From Bergeyella zoohelcum (GTDB lineage: Bacteria > Bacteroidota > Bacteroidia > Flavobacteriales > Weeksellaceae), in contig JAUNHO010000054.1 in NCBI GenBank assembly GCA_030523905.1, forward strand, positions 1-6,700: 6,700 nt of DNA, read 5' to 3'. Positions 1 through 5,986 of the stretch are shown here, piece by piece. The translations under genes were made by a program, and so were the position numbers. The notes beneath the pieces were generated by a model. It was not told the DNA's origin and ran no database searches. It saw only the letters and a list, made by a program, of their open reading frames with translations. Each line of letters begins with the position of its first letter. Positions within the stretch are counted from its first letter, which is position 1.

Positions 1-1315
1 TAAAATCATAGTTATAACTCATTATAGATGAAGCATTTAGCAAATAATTAAAAGTAGGAGTAGAAGACTGAAATGCTACTTTACCCTCTACGAAATAATC
101 TTTTATCGGTTCAAAATTAAGCCAATTCGTGGTACGAAGAAAATTCCCAAATTGCTTTCCATTAGAATATTCCAAATGAGATTGCAGTTTTAGTTGCTCC
201 CACAGACTGATTTTCAAATTGCCAACCACCCCAATTCGGTTTTCAGAAATCTCTTTCCCCGCAATTATATCTGTATTAACCACAGGATTTTCTGCTCCTA
301 AAATAATATTCTGATACCTCGCCCCAGCATCTAGCTTAAACTTCTCATTATCAAATACTAAACTAATCGTATTACTCAGTTTTTTAGAATATTTTTTACT
401 TGAATTACCACGCTCGGTATTCACGGCTTCAAAAAAACTTGCATCACTTCCACCCAAATTAAAATAATATTTATTGCCCTGATGAAAAATAGTATGCGAT
501 AATCTAAAAGGGAATTTTTCCGCATTAAAAGGCGTGAAACTATGGCTAAAATAGTATCTTCGGTAGGAGAAACGAGAATCAGAACCTGTAAGACCTACCT
601 CCAAATTCGCCCTATTCCCCAAGGTAGATTCGCCACTTAAAAAAGCATCTAGACTCTTCACACCACCATACTCTTGGTTCATTACATTTTGATGAAGATA
701 GTGAGCATAGGCTTCATATTTCTGATTTACAGACCTATAATGAGCCGAGGCTACAAAATTATTATTCGCTGCCAGACTATTAGAATAAAAGCCCTGCGAC
801 CTCAGCCCCATATACTCTACGGCGAGATTGAAATTCTTCCCAAAATTTTGCGTATAAGTACTTTGCAAAGCCGCTCCGTTTCGCATTCCTGAATGATAAA
901 TAAAGGAAGTCGTAGGCGTTTTCACATCGTAATACCGAATATCTTTTACCCCTAAAATAAAATGAGATTTTCTCTCTGGCAATAGAGACAAATCGGTTTC
1001 TTCATCTCTCTGAAAAACCAAATTCTGAAACCCCGAGCCTATATTAGCAAACTGAATTTTACCAAAATTATCGCGGTTATTATACTGAGTAATAGCATAT
1101 TGTCTATGGACTGAAAACGCAGTATCAAAAATTTTAGCCTCCTGAAACTGGGTTTTGTATCTATAATCCTGTATCGTAGGCTTGAAAATCTTCACAGAAT
1201 CTTTCCCACCATTATCTACCACAATGGAGTCTGAATTTCCATTCGGATTTTTCAGTTGCCTTATCTGTGCCTGAATACCGATGCCTATTAATAATAACAA
1301 AAAAATATACCTCAT
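1..1315 (-). CDS. Putative outer-membrane porin (Porin_10-like), 3' end missing
   Basis: Reading the minus strand from the ATG at 1315 gives 438 uninterrupted codons to the window edge, so the C-terminus is missing. The first 16 residues (MRYIFLLLLIGIGIQA) look like a Sec signal peptide, with cleavage likely after Ala16. A conserved-looking segment follows at about residues 62-98 (FDTAFSVHRQ, then YNNRDNFGKIQFANIGSGFQ). From about residue 120 on, alternating aromatic/polar stretches resemble transmembrane beta-strands (for example YRRYYFSHSF at 251-260 and NKYYFNLGGS at 281-290). I recognise the pattern as the flavobacterial 'putative porin' family (Pfam Porin_10), inferred to be an outer-membrane beta-barrel; its substrate is unknown. 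It lies 80 bp downstream of rluD in the same direction but has its own likely promoter and an unusual dyad over its start codon. No frameshift is seen. A TonB-dependent receptor is less likely because I see no plug-domain or TonB-box motif. Confidence 0.85.
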   Translation of the reverse strand, partial: MRYIFLLLLIGIGIQAQIRQLKNPNGNSDSIVVDNGGKDSVKIFKPTIQDYRYKTQFQEAKIFDTAFSVHRQYAITQYNNRDNFGKIQFANIGSGFQNLVFQRDEETDLSLLPERKSHFILGVKDIRYYDVKTPTTSFIYHSGMRNGAALQSTYTQNFGKNFNLAVEYMGLRSQGFYSNSLAANNNFVASAHYRSVNQKYEAYAHYLHQNVMNQEYGGVKSLDAFLSGESTLGNRANLEVGLTGSDSRFSYRRYYFSHSFTPFNAEKFPFRLSHTIFHQGNKYYFNLGGSDASFFEAVNTERGNSSKKYSKKLSNTISLVFDNEKFKLDAGARYQNIILGAENPVVNTDIIAGKEISENRIGVVGNLKISLWEQLKLQSHLEYSNGKQFGNFLRTTNWLNFEPIKDYFVEGKVAFQSSTPTFNYLLNASSIMSYNYDF

Positions 1316-1330
1316 AAGAATTTTATGAGG
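1310..1330 (-). promoter_or_regulatory. Perfect dyad over the porin start codon (candidate operator or 5' hairpin)
   Basis: CCTCATAA at 1310-1317 and TTATGAGG at 1323-1330 are exact reverse complements separated by 5 bases. The porin ATG (1315-1313) lies inside one arm. The dyad begins two bases downstream of the proposed -7 box, so it would cover the transcription start region and form an RNA hairpin near the 5' end that hides the start codon. A repressor operator, a translation-limiting hairpin, or an mRNA-stabilising 5' stem would all fit. There is no T-run on the minus-strand side, so it does not look like a terminator. The symmetry is seen directly; the function is inferred. Confidence 0.45.
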
Positions 1331-1332
1331 CA

Positions 1333-1340
1333 CAAATATA
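1333..1340 (-). promoter_or_regulatory. Candidate -7 promoter box for the porin gene
   Basis: The minus strand reads TATATTTG, an exact match to the Bacteroidota TAnnTTTG element. It ends 17 bases before the porin ATG, predicting a leader of roughly 10 bases. I find no clear TTG-type -33 box at the usual distance, only AT-rich DNA, so this promoter may be weak or activator-dependent. Confidence 0.5.
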
Positions 1341-1395
1341 AGGAATTAAAATAAAATCCTATTTTTTGATTATATAAAAAGAATTTCGCTTGTAA

Positions 1396-2460
1396 TCAAT
1401 TCGCTTCTAAATATTTTCGCCATTTCTCTACGGCGTTTTGCATATCTTGGGGCATTGGGCTTTCAAAATACATTTCCTTTTTGGTGGTAGGATGCACAAA
1501 ACCAAGCGTATGAGCGTGGAGGGCGTGGCGTGGCAATACCTCAAAAACATTCTGAATAAATTGCTTGTATTTTGGTAAATTTTGCCCCCTTAGAGGGATA
1601 TGCCCTTCGTATCGTTCATCATTAAAAAGTGTATGACCAATATACCTAAAATGAGCCCTAATCTGGTGCGTACGCCCTGTTTCTAGCTTACATTCTACCC
1701 AAGTCATATACCGAAAACGCTCCAAAACGCGGTAGTGAGTAACGGCGTGCTTGCCTTGGCTTCCGTCCTCATAGACAGCCATTTGCATTCGGTTTTTCTG
1801 ATGTCTACCGATATGCCCACGAATGGTGCCAGTATCCTCCTGAAGATTCCCCCAAACAAATGCCCAGTAGAGCCTTTTGGTGGTTCGGTCAAAGAATTGT
1901 TTTGCCAAAAAACTGAGTGCATATTCGTTTTTCGCAATGACCAAAAGCCCTGATGTATCCTTATCAATCCGATGAACCAAGCCTATTCGGTCTAAATCGG
2001 TTTTTAGTCCGTTTTTCTCAAAATGATACGCCAAAGCATTGACCAAAGTGCCGTCCCAATTCCCAAAACCAGGGTGAACTACCATTCCAGCCTCTTTATC
2101 CACAACCAAAACATCATCATCTTCATAAACGATATTGATAGGAATATCCTGCGGAACAATCACATTTTCACGAGGCGGACGGCTGAGCAACACCGAGATA
2201 TTATCAAAAGGCTTCACCCTATAATTTTGCTTCACGGGCGTGCCATTCACCACTACATTTCCTGCACGGCAAGTCTGCGAAATCTTGTTCCGAGAGGAGT
2301 TTTGGCGGAATAGAAGCAAGTATTTATCTATCCGCAAAGGGTCTTGTTTTTTATCTACAATGATATTGAGATGCTCAAAGAGTTCGTCGCCTACTTCTTC
2401 CGCTCCTTGCTCTGGGAGAGCGTCTAGCTCATCATCTAAAAAATCTTCATTGATATTCAT
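1396..2460 (-). CDS. rluD: RluA-family 23S rRNA pseudouridine synthase (RluD type)
   Basis: This 354-residue protein isomerises specific uridines to pseudouridine in 23S rRNA; in E. coli the RluD enzyme modifies helix 69 during large-subunit assembly. An acidic N-terminal extension (about residues 1-38) precedes an S4 RNA-binding domain at about 41-92 (RIDKYLLLF through DNISVLL). The catalytic domain starts near residue 109. The signature HRIDKDTSG lies at 163-171, with D166 the expected catalytic aspartate, and the second family motif TGRTHQIRAHF is at 261-271. Length is close to E. coli RluD (about 326) plus the acidic extension. The ATG at 2460 is the only reasonable start, as no in-frame start lies just upstream. 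It follows the PASTA gene after 64 bp containing a terminator-like hairpin, and I see no clear promoter in that gap. RluC-type specificity cannot be excluded from sequence alone, so the symbol is tentative while the family is secure. Confidence 0.9.
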   Translation of the reverse strand: MNINEDFLDDELDALPEQGAEEVGDELFEHLNIIVDKKQDPLRIDKYLLLFRQNSSRNKISQTCRAGNVVVNGTPVKQNYRVKPFDNISVLLSRPPRENVIVPQDIPINIVYEDDDVLVVDKEAGMVVHPGFGNWDGTLVNALAYHFEKNGLKTDLDRIGLVHRIDKDTSGLLVIAKNEYALSFLAKQFFDRTTKRLYWAFVWGNLQEDTGTIRGHIGRHQKNRMQMAVYEDGSQGKHAVTHYRVLERFRYMTWVECKLETGRTHQIRAHFRYIGHTLFNDERYEGHIPLRGQNLPKYKQFIQNVFEVLPRHALHAHTLGFVHPTTKKEMYFESPMPQDMQNAVEKWRKYLEAN

Positions 2461-2473
2461 AATGATATACTAA

Positions 2474-2504
2474 AAAGCCTTAATTCTAAAATCATTAAGG
2501 CTTT
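2474..2504 (-). terminator. Intrinsic terminator after the PASTA gene, just upstream of rluD
   Basis: AAAGCCTTAA (2474-2483) and TTAAGGCTTT (2495-2504) form a perfect 10-bp stem with an 11-base loop. On the minus strand the stem is followed by further Ts (TTTTTA overall), as in a rho-independent terminator. It starts 20 bases after the PASTA stop codon and ends 13 bases before the rluD ATG. rluD must therefore be expressed by readthrough, by an unseen promoter, or in a way that uses the hairpin as an attenuator. Confidence 0.7.
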
Positions 2505-2524
2505 GCTTTTGTTTAGTTATTGAT

Positions 2525-3694
2525 TTATTCCACCACTATCTTTTTCACTTTTGGGGCTTCTTCTTTCGGAGGAGTTTTAGTTTCCGTAGGTTTCGCCTTC
2601 GGTTTGGTGGTTTCTGCTGGTTTAGATGTTTTAGTTTCTACCTTTGGCTTTTGCTCCGTAGATTTCTTTACTACTACAGGAGTTTTATTTGGTTTTGCCT
2701 TTTCCTCTACTTTTGGGGCTTCTTTTTTAGGAGTCTTTGGCTTAGTTTCGGTATTATTCTTCACCTGTGAAACCTCCACCTTTGGTTTTTCTACCACAGG
2801 TTTCTCCACTATTTTTTTCGGTGGAGGTGGCGGAGTATTTTCAGTTTCCTCTATACGCACTTCTTCATAGCGGATAGGTGGTAAAGTGGTATCTATCTTC
2901 ATTCGGTAGATGGAGTTCAGTTCCTCTATTTTGTTCATCAGCTCGGCTGGTGTTTTTTTACTTGCCCAAAGGTCTATCTGCATACCTTGGTCACGAAGAG
3001 AGCCTGATGCTGGGTCTTGATAATAAATAATATCGGTATCATCTCCCTTGCCATCTTCGTATTCTACCAAACCTACCTCAAAAAGGTTGTTCTCTATCAC
3101 GGCTTTTGCTTCTTGTACGGTAAGCCCTACCAAATTCGGTACGGTAACATTTCGTTTTGGACCTGTCCCAATCACCAAATCTATGGCGGTAAATCTCGGT
3201 ACCAACACACCTGGCTGAATGACATTGCCGTTTAGCTGCATACGAATCACGGCGTCACGCTGGATACTTGGCTCATAGATGGTATCACCCACCTTAAGAC
3301 CTACGGATTCTAGCTGACGAAACGCTAAGCCTTTGTATCTATCTACAATGTCTGGCACCTGTACTTTTGCCCAAGTTTTTGGATTGACTTTCAGTATAAT
3401 AGCCCTTCCGCCCTTTACCCTTGCACCTGCACTCGGATAAATTTGTAGCACTTGTAAAGGCTTGTATTTAGGGTCGTACTTGAAACTATCCACCTCGTAT
3501 TGCAGACCTGCATCGTCCAAAATTTCAATGGCTTTATGTACGGACATATCTACCACATTTGGCACAGGGATTTCCTTTCCGTGATTGGTATGTACCTCCA
3601 GCCAACGGAATGTAAGCCATACCAAACCCACCAATAATCCTATGGCAATGAGCAAATTAACCAAAACTTTCCAATGGAAAAGTGATTTTAACAT
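2525..3694 (-). CDS. Membrane-anchored PASTA-domain protein, no kinase domain
   Basis: The 389-residue product has a short N-terminal cytoplasmic segment, one hydrophobic helix at about 10-29 (VLVNLLIAIGLLVGLVWLTF), then three PASTA domains at about 41-104, 110-176 and 182-245. Each opens with a typical strand (IPVPNVVDM, VQVPDIVDR, VTVPNLVGL). The tail from about 285 is rich in Lys, Pro, Glu and Thr, starts with six consecutive prolines (288-293) and is probably disordered. PASTA domains in Gram-positive Ser/Thr kinases and some penicillin-binding proteins bind peptidoglycan or its precursors, but here there is no kinase or transpeptidase domain, so a structural or wall-sensing role in the periplasm is inference. 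The gene is divergent from ddl across 123 bp with its own -7 box and ends at a hairpin terminator. The ATG at 3694 places the membrane helix at the usual distance from the N-terminus. Domain call is strong; molecular function is unknown. Confidence 0.9.
   Translation of the reverse strand: MLKSLFHWKVLVNLLIAIGLLVGLVWLTFRWLEVHTNHGKEIPVPNVVDMSVHKAIEILDDAGLQYEVDSFKYDPKYKPLQVLQIYPSAGARVKGGRAIILKVNPKTWAKVQVPDIVDRYKGLAFRQLESVGLKVGDTIYEPSIQRDAVIRMQLNGNVIQPGVLVPRFTAIDLVIGTGPKRNVTVPNLVGLTVQEAKAVIENNLFEVGLVEYEDGKGDDTDIIYYQDPASGSLRDQGMQIDLWASKKTPAELMNKIEELNSIYRMKIDTTLPPIRYEEVRIEETENTPPPPPKKIVEKPVVEKPKVEVSQVKNNTETKPKTPKKEAPKVEEKAKPNKTPVVVKKSTEQKPKVETKTSKPAETTKPKAKPTETKTPPKEEAPKVKKIVVE
2547..2724. repeat. 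Separated 16-bp direct repeat inside the PASTA low-complexity tail
   Basis: ACTTTTGGGGCTTCTT occurs at 2547-2562 and again at 2709-2724. On the minus strand the two copies encode the near-identical peptides EEAPKV (378-383) and KEAPKV (324-329) of the PASTA protein. They lie in the Lys/Pro/Glu-rich tail, which probably expands and contracts by recombination or slippage between such copies. There is no sign of a mobile element. Confidence 0.5.
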
Positions 3695-3720
3695 AGTTTT
3701 GAATATTGAAAAAATTTGAG

Positions 3721-3728
3721 CAAAGATA
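3721..3728 (-). promoter_or_regulatory. Candidate -7 promoter box for the PASTA gene
   Basis: The minus strand reads TATCTTTG, an exact fit to TAnnTTTG, ending 26 bases before the PASTA ATG. Seventeen bases upstream lies TTTACA (3746-3751 on the minus strand), which is only a partial -33 element. Confidence 0.5.
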
Positions 3729-3767
3729 ATACAATATATCTGTAATGTAAAAAATTAATCTTAAATC

Positions 3768-3801
3768 TTTTGCTTTGATTGTTTTTTAATCATTAAATTT
3801 G
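3768..3801 (+). promoter_or_regulatory. Candidate ddl-coaD operon promoter
   Basis: TAAATTTG at 3794-3801 matches the Bacteroidota -7 consensus TAnnTTTG and ends 16 bases before the ddl ATG. Two possible -33 elements lie upstream: TTTTG at 3768-3772 (21-base spacing) and TTTG at 3774-3777 (16-base spacing). The predicted leader is about 10 bases and lacks a Shine-Dalgarno sequence, as is usual in this phylum. Confidence 0.6.
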
Positions 3802-3817
3802 CCTAAAATTAGCATTA

Positions 3818-4801
3818 ATGAATAAGAAAAATATAGCCGTAGTAATGGGCGGCTACTCTGATGAATACGAAGTCTCACTAAAAAGCGGACAACTCATTTT
3901 TGATTCTCTGGATAGAGATTTGTACAATGTTTATAAAGTCGTTATCCTTAAAAACGAATGGTATCTACTTGATGAAAACGAACAAAAACACCCCATCAAC
4001 AAGGCAGATTTTTCGGTAATATTAAACGATAATTCTACCCTGAAATTTGATGTTTGTTTCAATACCATACACGGAGCACCTGGGGAAAACGGCGTTCTAC
4101 AAGCCTACTGGGATACCATAGGACAAAGATACACAGGTTGTGATTTCTACCAAAGTGCATTAACTTTCAACAAGAAAGATACTTTGGCTGTTTTGGCAAA
4201 ATACGGCATTCCATCGGCTAAAAGTATTTATTTAAGACAAGGAGTGGCGATTGATAAAGAAGAAATCATCTCCGAACTGGGGCTTCCTTTGTTTGTAAAA
4301 CCCAACCAAAGTGGTTCATCACTAGGAATCTCAAAAGTGAAAGATATTTCAGAGTTTGACAAGGCTTTGGAGTTTGCTTTTGCGGAAGATAATGAGATTT
4401 TAATAGAAGAATTCATCGAGGGGACGGAGGTTTCCGTGGGCGTGGTGGATATTAACGGTGAGGCAGTAGTGCTGGGCATTACGGAGATTATCCCAGAAAC
4501 CGAGTTTTTTGACTATAAAGCCAAATACGAGGGAGCTTCACAAGAAATAACTCCTGCGAGACTAGACGAAGAAACCCGAGAAAAGGTGGAAGAAATCGCC
4601 AAAAAAGCCTACACTTCACTAGGAATGAGTGGCTTTTCTAGAAGTGAATACATTATAAAAAATGGCATTCCGTATATGCTGGAAATGAACACCAATCCAG
4701 GTTTTTCCCCAGCGAGTATTCTTCCGCAACAGGCAAGGCATTACGGCATTTCCATCAAGGATTTGTGTGGCAATGAAGTCCTAAAAGCATTAGCAAAATA
4801 A
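3818..4801 (+). CDS. ddl: D-alanine--D-alanine ligase
   Basis: This cytoplasmic ATP-grasp enzyme joins two D-alanines using ATP, making the dipeptide that MurF adds to peptidoglycan precursors. At 327 residues it is close to typical Ddl length (about 306-365). Visible motifs are the N-terminal MGGYSDEYEVSLKSG (10-24, with the conserved Glu of the EVS motif at 18), HGAPGENG (85-92), the ATP-grasp loop KPNQSGSSLGISKV (161-174), FDYKAKY (231-237) and LEMNTNPGFSP (288-298; metal ligands E289 and N291). Y237 aligns with E. coli DdlB Tyr216, which favours D-Ala-D-Ala over D-Ala-D-lactate synthesis. RSE (275-277) stands where E. coli has RID, a conservative Asp-to-Glu change at a metal ligand. It is first in a tight operon with coaD (9-bp gap) and diverges from the PASTA gene. 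The ATG at 3818 sits at the expected distance from the first beta-strand. Confidence 0.96.
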   Translation: MNKKNIAVVMGGYSDEYEVSLKSGQLIFDSLDRDLYNVYKVVILKNEWYLLDENEQKHPINKADFSVILNDNSTLKFDVCFNTIHGAPGENGVLQAYWDTIGQRYTGCDFYQSALTFNKKDTLAVLAKYGIPSAKSIYLRQGVAIDKEEIISELGLPLFVKPNQSGSSLGISKVKDISEFDKALEFAFAEDNEILIEEFIEGTEVSVGVVDINGEAVVLGITEIIPETEFFDYKAKYEGASQEITPARLDEETREKVEEIAKKAYTSLGMSGFSRSEYIIKNGIPYMLEMNTNPGFSPASILPQQARHYGISIKDLCGNEVLKALAK

Positions 4802-4810
4802 CCCTGACCG

Positions 4811-5269
4811 ATGAAGATAGCAGTATTCCCAGGCTCGTTTGACCCTATTACTTTGGGGCATTATGATATTATAGAAAGAGCCGCTCCGCTTTTTGATAAA
4901 CTCATCATTGCGATTGGGCAAAATTCCCAGAAGAAATATATGTTTCCGCTGGAAAAAAGAATAGAATTTTTACGAAAATCTACGGAAAATTTCCCAAATG
5001 TGGAGGTGGATTATTACGAGGGGCTTACGGTGGATTATTGCCTGAAAAAAAATGCCCAGTATATCCTGCGTGGGCTGAGAAATCCTGCCGATTTTGAGTT
5101 TGAAAAAGCCATTGCTCACACCAATAGAACCATCGCCCATAAGAAAATAGAAACCGTATTTCTGCTTACTTCCTCTGGGAAATCGTTCATTAGTAGCAGC
5201 ATCGTTAGGGAAATCATCAACCACGGCGGTGAATACCAATTACTCGTTCCTGATGCCGTGAGGATATAA
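4811..5269 (+). CDS. coaD: Phosphopantetheine adenylyltransferase (PPAT)
   Basis: CoaD transfers AMP from ATP to 4'-phosphopantetheine, giving dephospho-CoA, the penultimate step of coenzyme A synthesis in the cytoplasm. The 152-residue length is close to the family norm (about 160). The nucleotidyltransferase motif GSFDPITLGH is at 8-17 (H17 equals the catalytic His of E. coli CoaD), K42 matches the substrate-binding lysine, RGLRNPADFEFE is at 87-98, and the C-terminal ISSSIVRE nucleotide-binding motif is at 127-134. The start lies 9 bp after the ddl stop with no promoter between, so it is almost certainly cotranscribed with ddl. All key residues are present. Confidence 0.97.
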   Translation: MKIAVFPGSFDPITLGHYDIIERAAPLFDKLIIAIGQNSQKKYMFPLEKRIEFLRKSTENFPNVEVDYYEGLTVDYCLKKNAQYILRGLRNPADFEFEKAIAHTNRTIAHKKIETVFLLTSSGKSFISSSIVREIINHGGEYQLLVPDAVRI

Positions 5270-5318
5270 TTTTAGAGTAAATCTTTATTCCGAATTTAGT
5301 CAATAATACAACAATGTT

Positions 5319-5945
5319 ATGCACCAGCAATTTAATTTCATCATAGAATTTTTGGGACTGATTTCCTTTGCTATGTCTGGGGCGTTCGCTGCAATGCAAA
5401 AACGCTTTGACCCTTTTGGCGTACTCATCATTGCCTTTATTACCTCGGTTGGTGGTGGTACGGTAAGGGATTTACTGCTCGATGTCCCTGTGTTTTGGAT
5501 GCACGATACCTTTACCTGCTATGTGATTCTCATCTCTTCTATCTTTGCGATATTGGTAAAATCTTTTGAGAAAAATTTTCAGGTTACGCTCTTTATTTTT
5601 GATAGTTTTGGGCTGGGGTTATTCACTATTTTTGGCATACAGAAAGGGCTTCACGCCAATCTAGACCCTGCTATTTGCCTTACTTTAGGGACTATCACAG
5701 GTTGTTTCGGAGGGATTATTAGGGATATTCTACTCAACCGAATTCCTTTGATTTTCAGGAAAGAAATCTACGCTACGGCGTGTATTGTGGGCGGAACGCT
5801 GTTTTTACTTTTAGTGAAATACACTACGCTATCTTATACTTTTGTGCAAATCACCACAATATTACTCATCGTTTTAATAAGAACCCTCGCCGTGAAATAC
5901 CACTGGCAAATGCCAAAAATGTACAAAGACGGCACGAGTGTTTAG
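5319..5945 (+). CDS. TRIC/UPF0126-family seven-helix membrane protein (YadS/YicG-like)
   Basis: This 208-residue, very hydrophobic protein shows the internal duplication of the bacterial TRIC (formerly UPF0126, Pfam PF03458) family. The first half carries SVGGGTVRDLLLD (43-55) and the second GCFGGIIRDILLN (128-140), each glycine-rich kink followed by an Arg-Asp pair and each preceded by a small-residue helix (SGAFAAMQK at 20-28 and FGIQKG at 105-110). A seventh hydrophobic helix lies near 174-191, followed by a short polar tail. Bacterial homologues form trimeric cation channels in crystal studies, and some members are annotated as glycine transporters; which applies here cannot be read from sequence. 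It follows coaD by 49 bp with no recognisable TAnnTTTG box, so it may be the third gene of the ddl operon, and it ends just before a strong hairpin. The ATG at 5319 leaves about ten residues before the first helix; the upstream ATG at 5314 is out of frame. Confidence 0.9.
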   Translation: MHQQFNFIIEFLGLISFAMSGAFAAMQKRFDPFGVLIIAFITSVGGGTVRDLLLDVPVFWMHDTFTCYVILISSIFAILVKSFEKNFQVTLFIFDSFGLGLFTIFGIQKGLHANLDPAICLTLGTITGCFGGIIRDILLNRIPLIFRKEIYATACIVGGTLFLLLVKYTTLSYTFVQITTILLIVLIRTLAVKYHWQMPKMYKDGTSV

Positions 5946-5956
5946 GGAGAAAAATA

Positions 5957-5986
5957 AAAGGATATTAGTTTTTTCTAATATCCTTT
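5957..5986. terminator. Bidirectional intrinsic terminator between the TRIC and WG genes
   Basis: AAAGGATATTAG (5957-5968) and CTAATATCCTTT (5975-5986) form a perfect 12-bp stem around a six-T loop. On the minus strand the stem runs into a T-rich stretch (TTTTATTTTT), making it a good terminator for the WG gene; on the plus strand the tail TTTGTTGTT is weaker but may end the ddl-coaD-TRIC transcript. The right arm is also the end of the WG coding region (last three codons plus stop). Confidence 0.8.

Larger units (their letters stand above)
3695..3817. promoter_or_regulatory. Divergent promoter region between the PASTA gene and ddl
   Basis: This 123-bp AT-rich spacer carries outward-facing candidate promoters for both flanking genes. 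The two -7 boxes are 65 bases apart (3728 to 3794), so a single regulator binding between them could affect both genes. I see no strong dyad in the spacer. Confidence 0.6.

Noticed and set aside
674..892. Plus-strand open frame of 72 codons
   Set aside because: It lies entirely antisense to the intact porin frame and its peptide shows no domain-like pattern.
1376..1405. Possible rluD terminator (GAATT/AATTC stem followed by five Ts on the minus strand)
   Set aside because: The stem is only 5 bp, AT-rich, with a 12-base loop and overlaps the end of the coding region; too weak to call.
1704..2313. Several open frames on both strands inside rluD
   Set aside because: The RluA-family frame with all motifs covers this stretch, and the alternatives have no recognisable features.
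2520..2870. Plus-strand open frame of 116 codons rich in Phe, Gly, Ser and Val
   Set aside because: Its composition is the antisense image of the Lys/Pro/Glu-rich PASTA tail; the minus-strand gene explains the region.
2525..3694. PASTA-containing Ser/Thr kinase or penicillin-binding protein fragment
   Set aside because: The protein has a complete N-terminal membrane anchor starting 10 residues from its Met, so it is a full stand-alone protein, not a remnant.
3818..4801. Vancomycin-resistance type D-Ala-D-Lac ligase
   Set aside because: The residue aligning with DdlB Tyr216 is Tyr (Y237), not Phe or His, and the gene sits beside coaD with no van-type neighbours.
5270..5318. Possible promoter for the TRIC gene (TAAATCTTTA)
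   Set aside because: It lacks the final G of the TAnnTTTG element in the right place and has no paired -33 element.
4970..5399. Minus-strand open frames across coaD and the start of the TRIC gene
   Set aside because: They are antisense to well-supported genes and their peptides look random.
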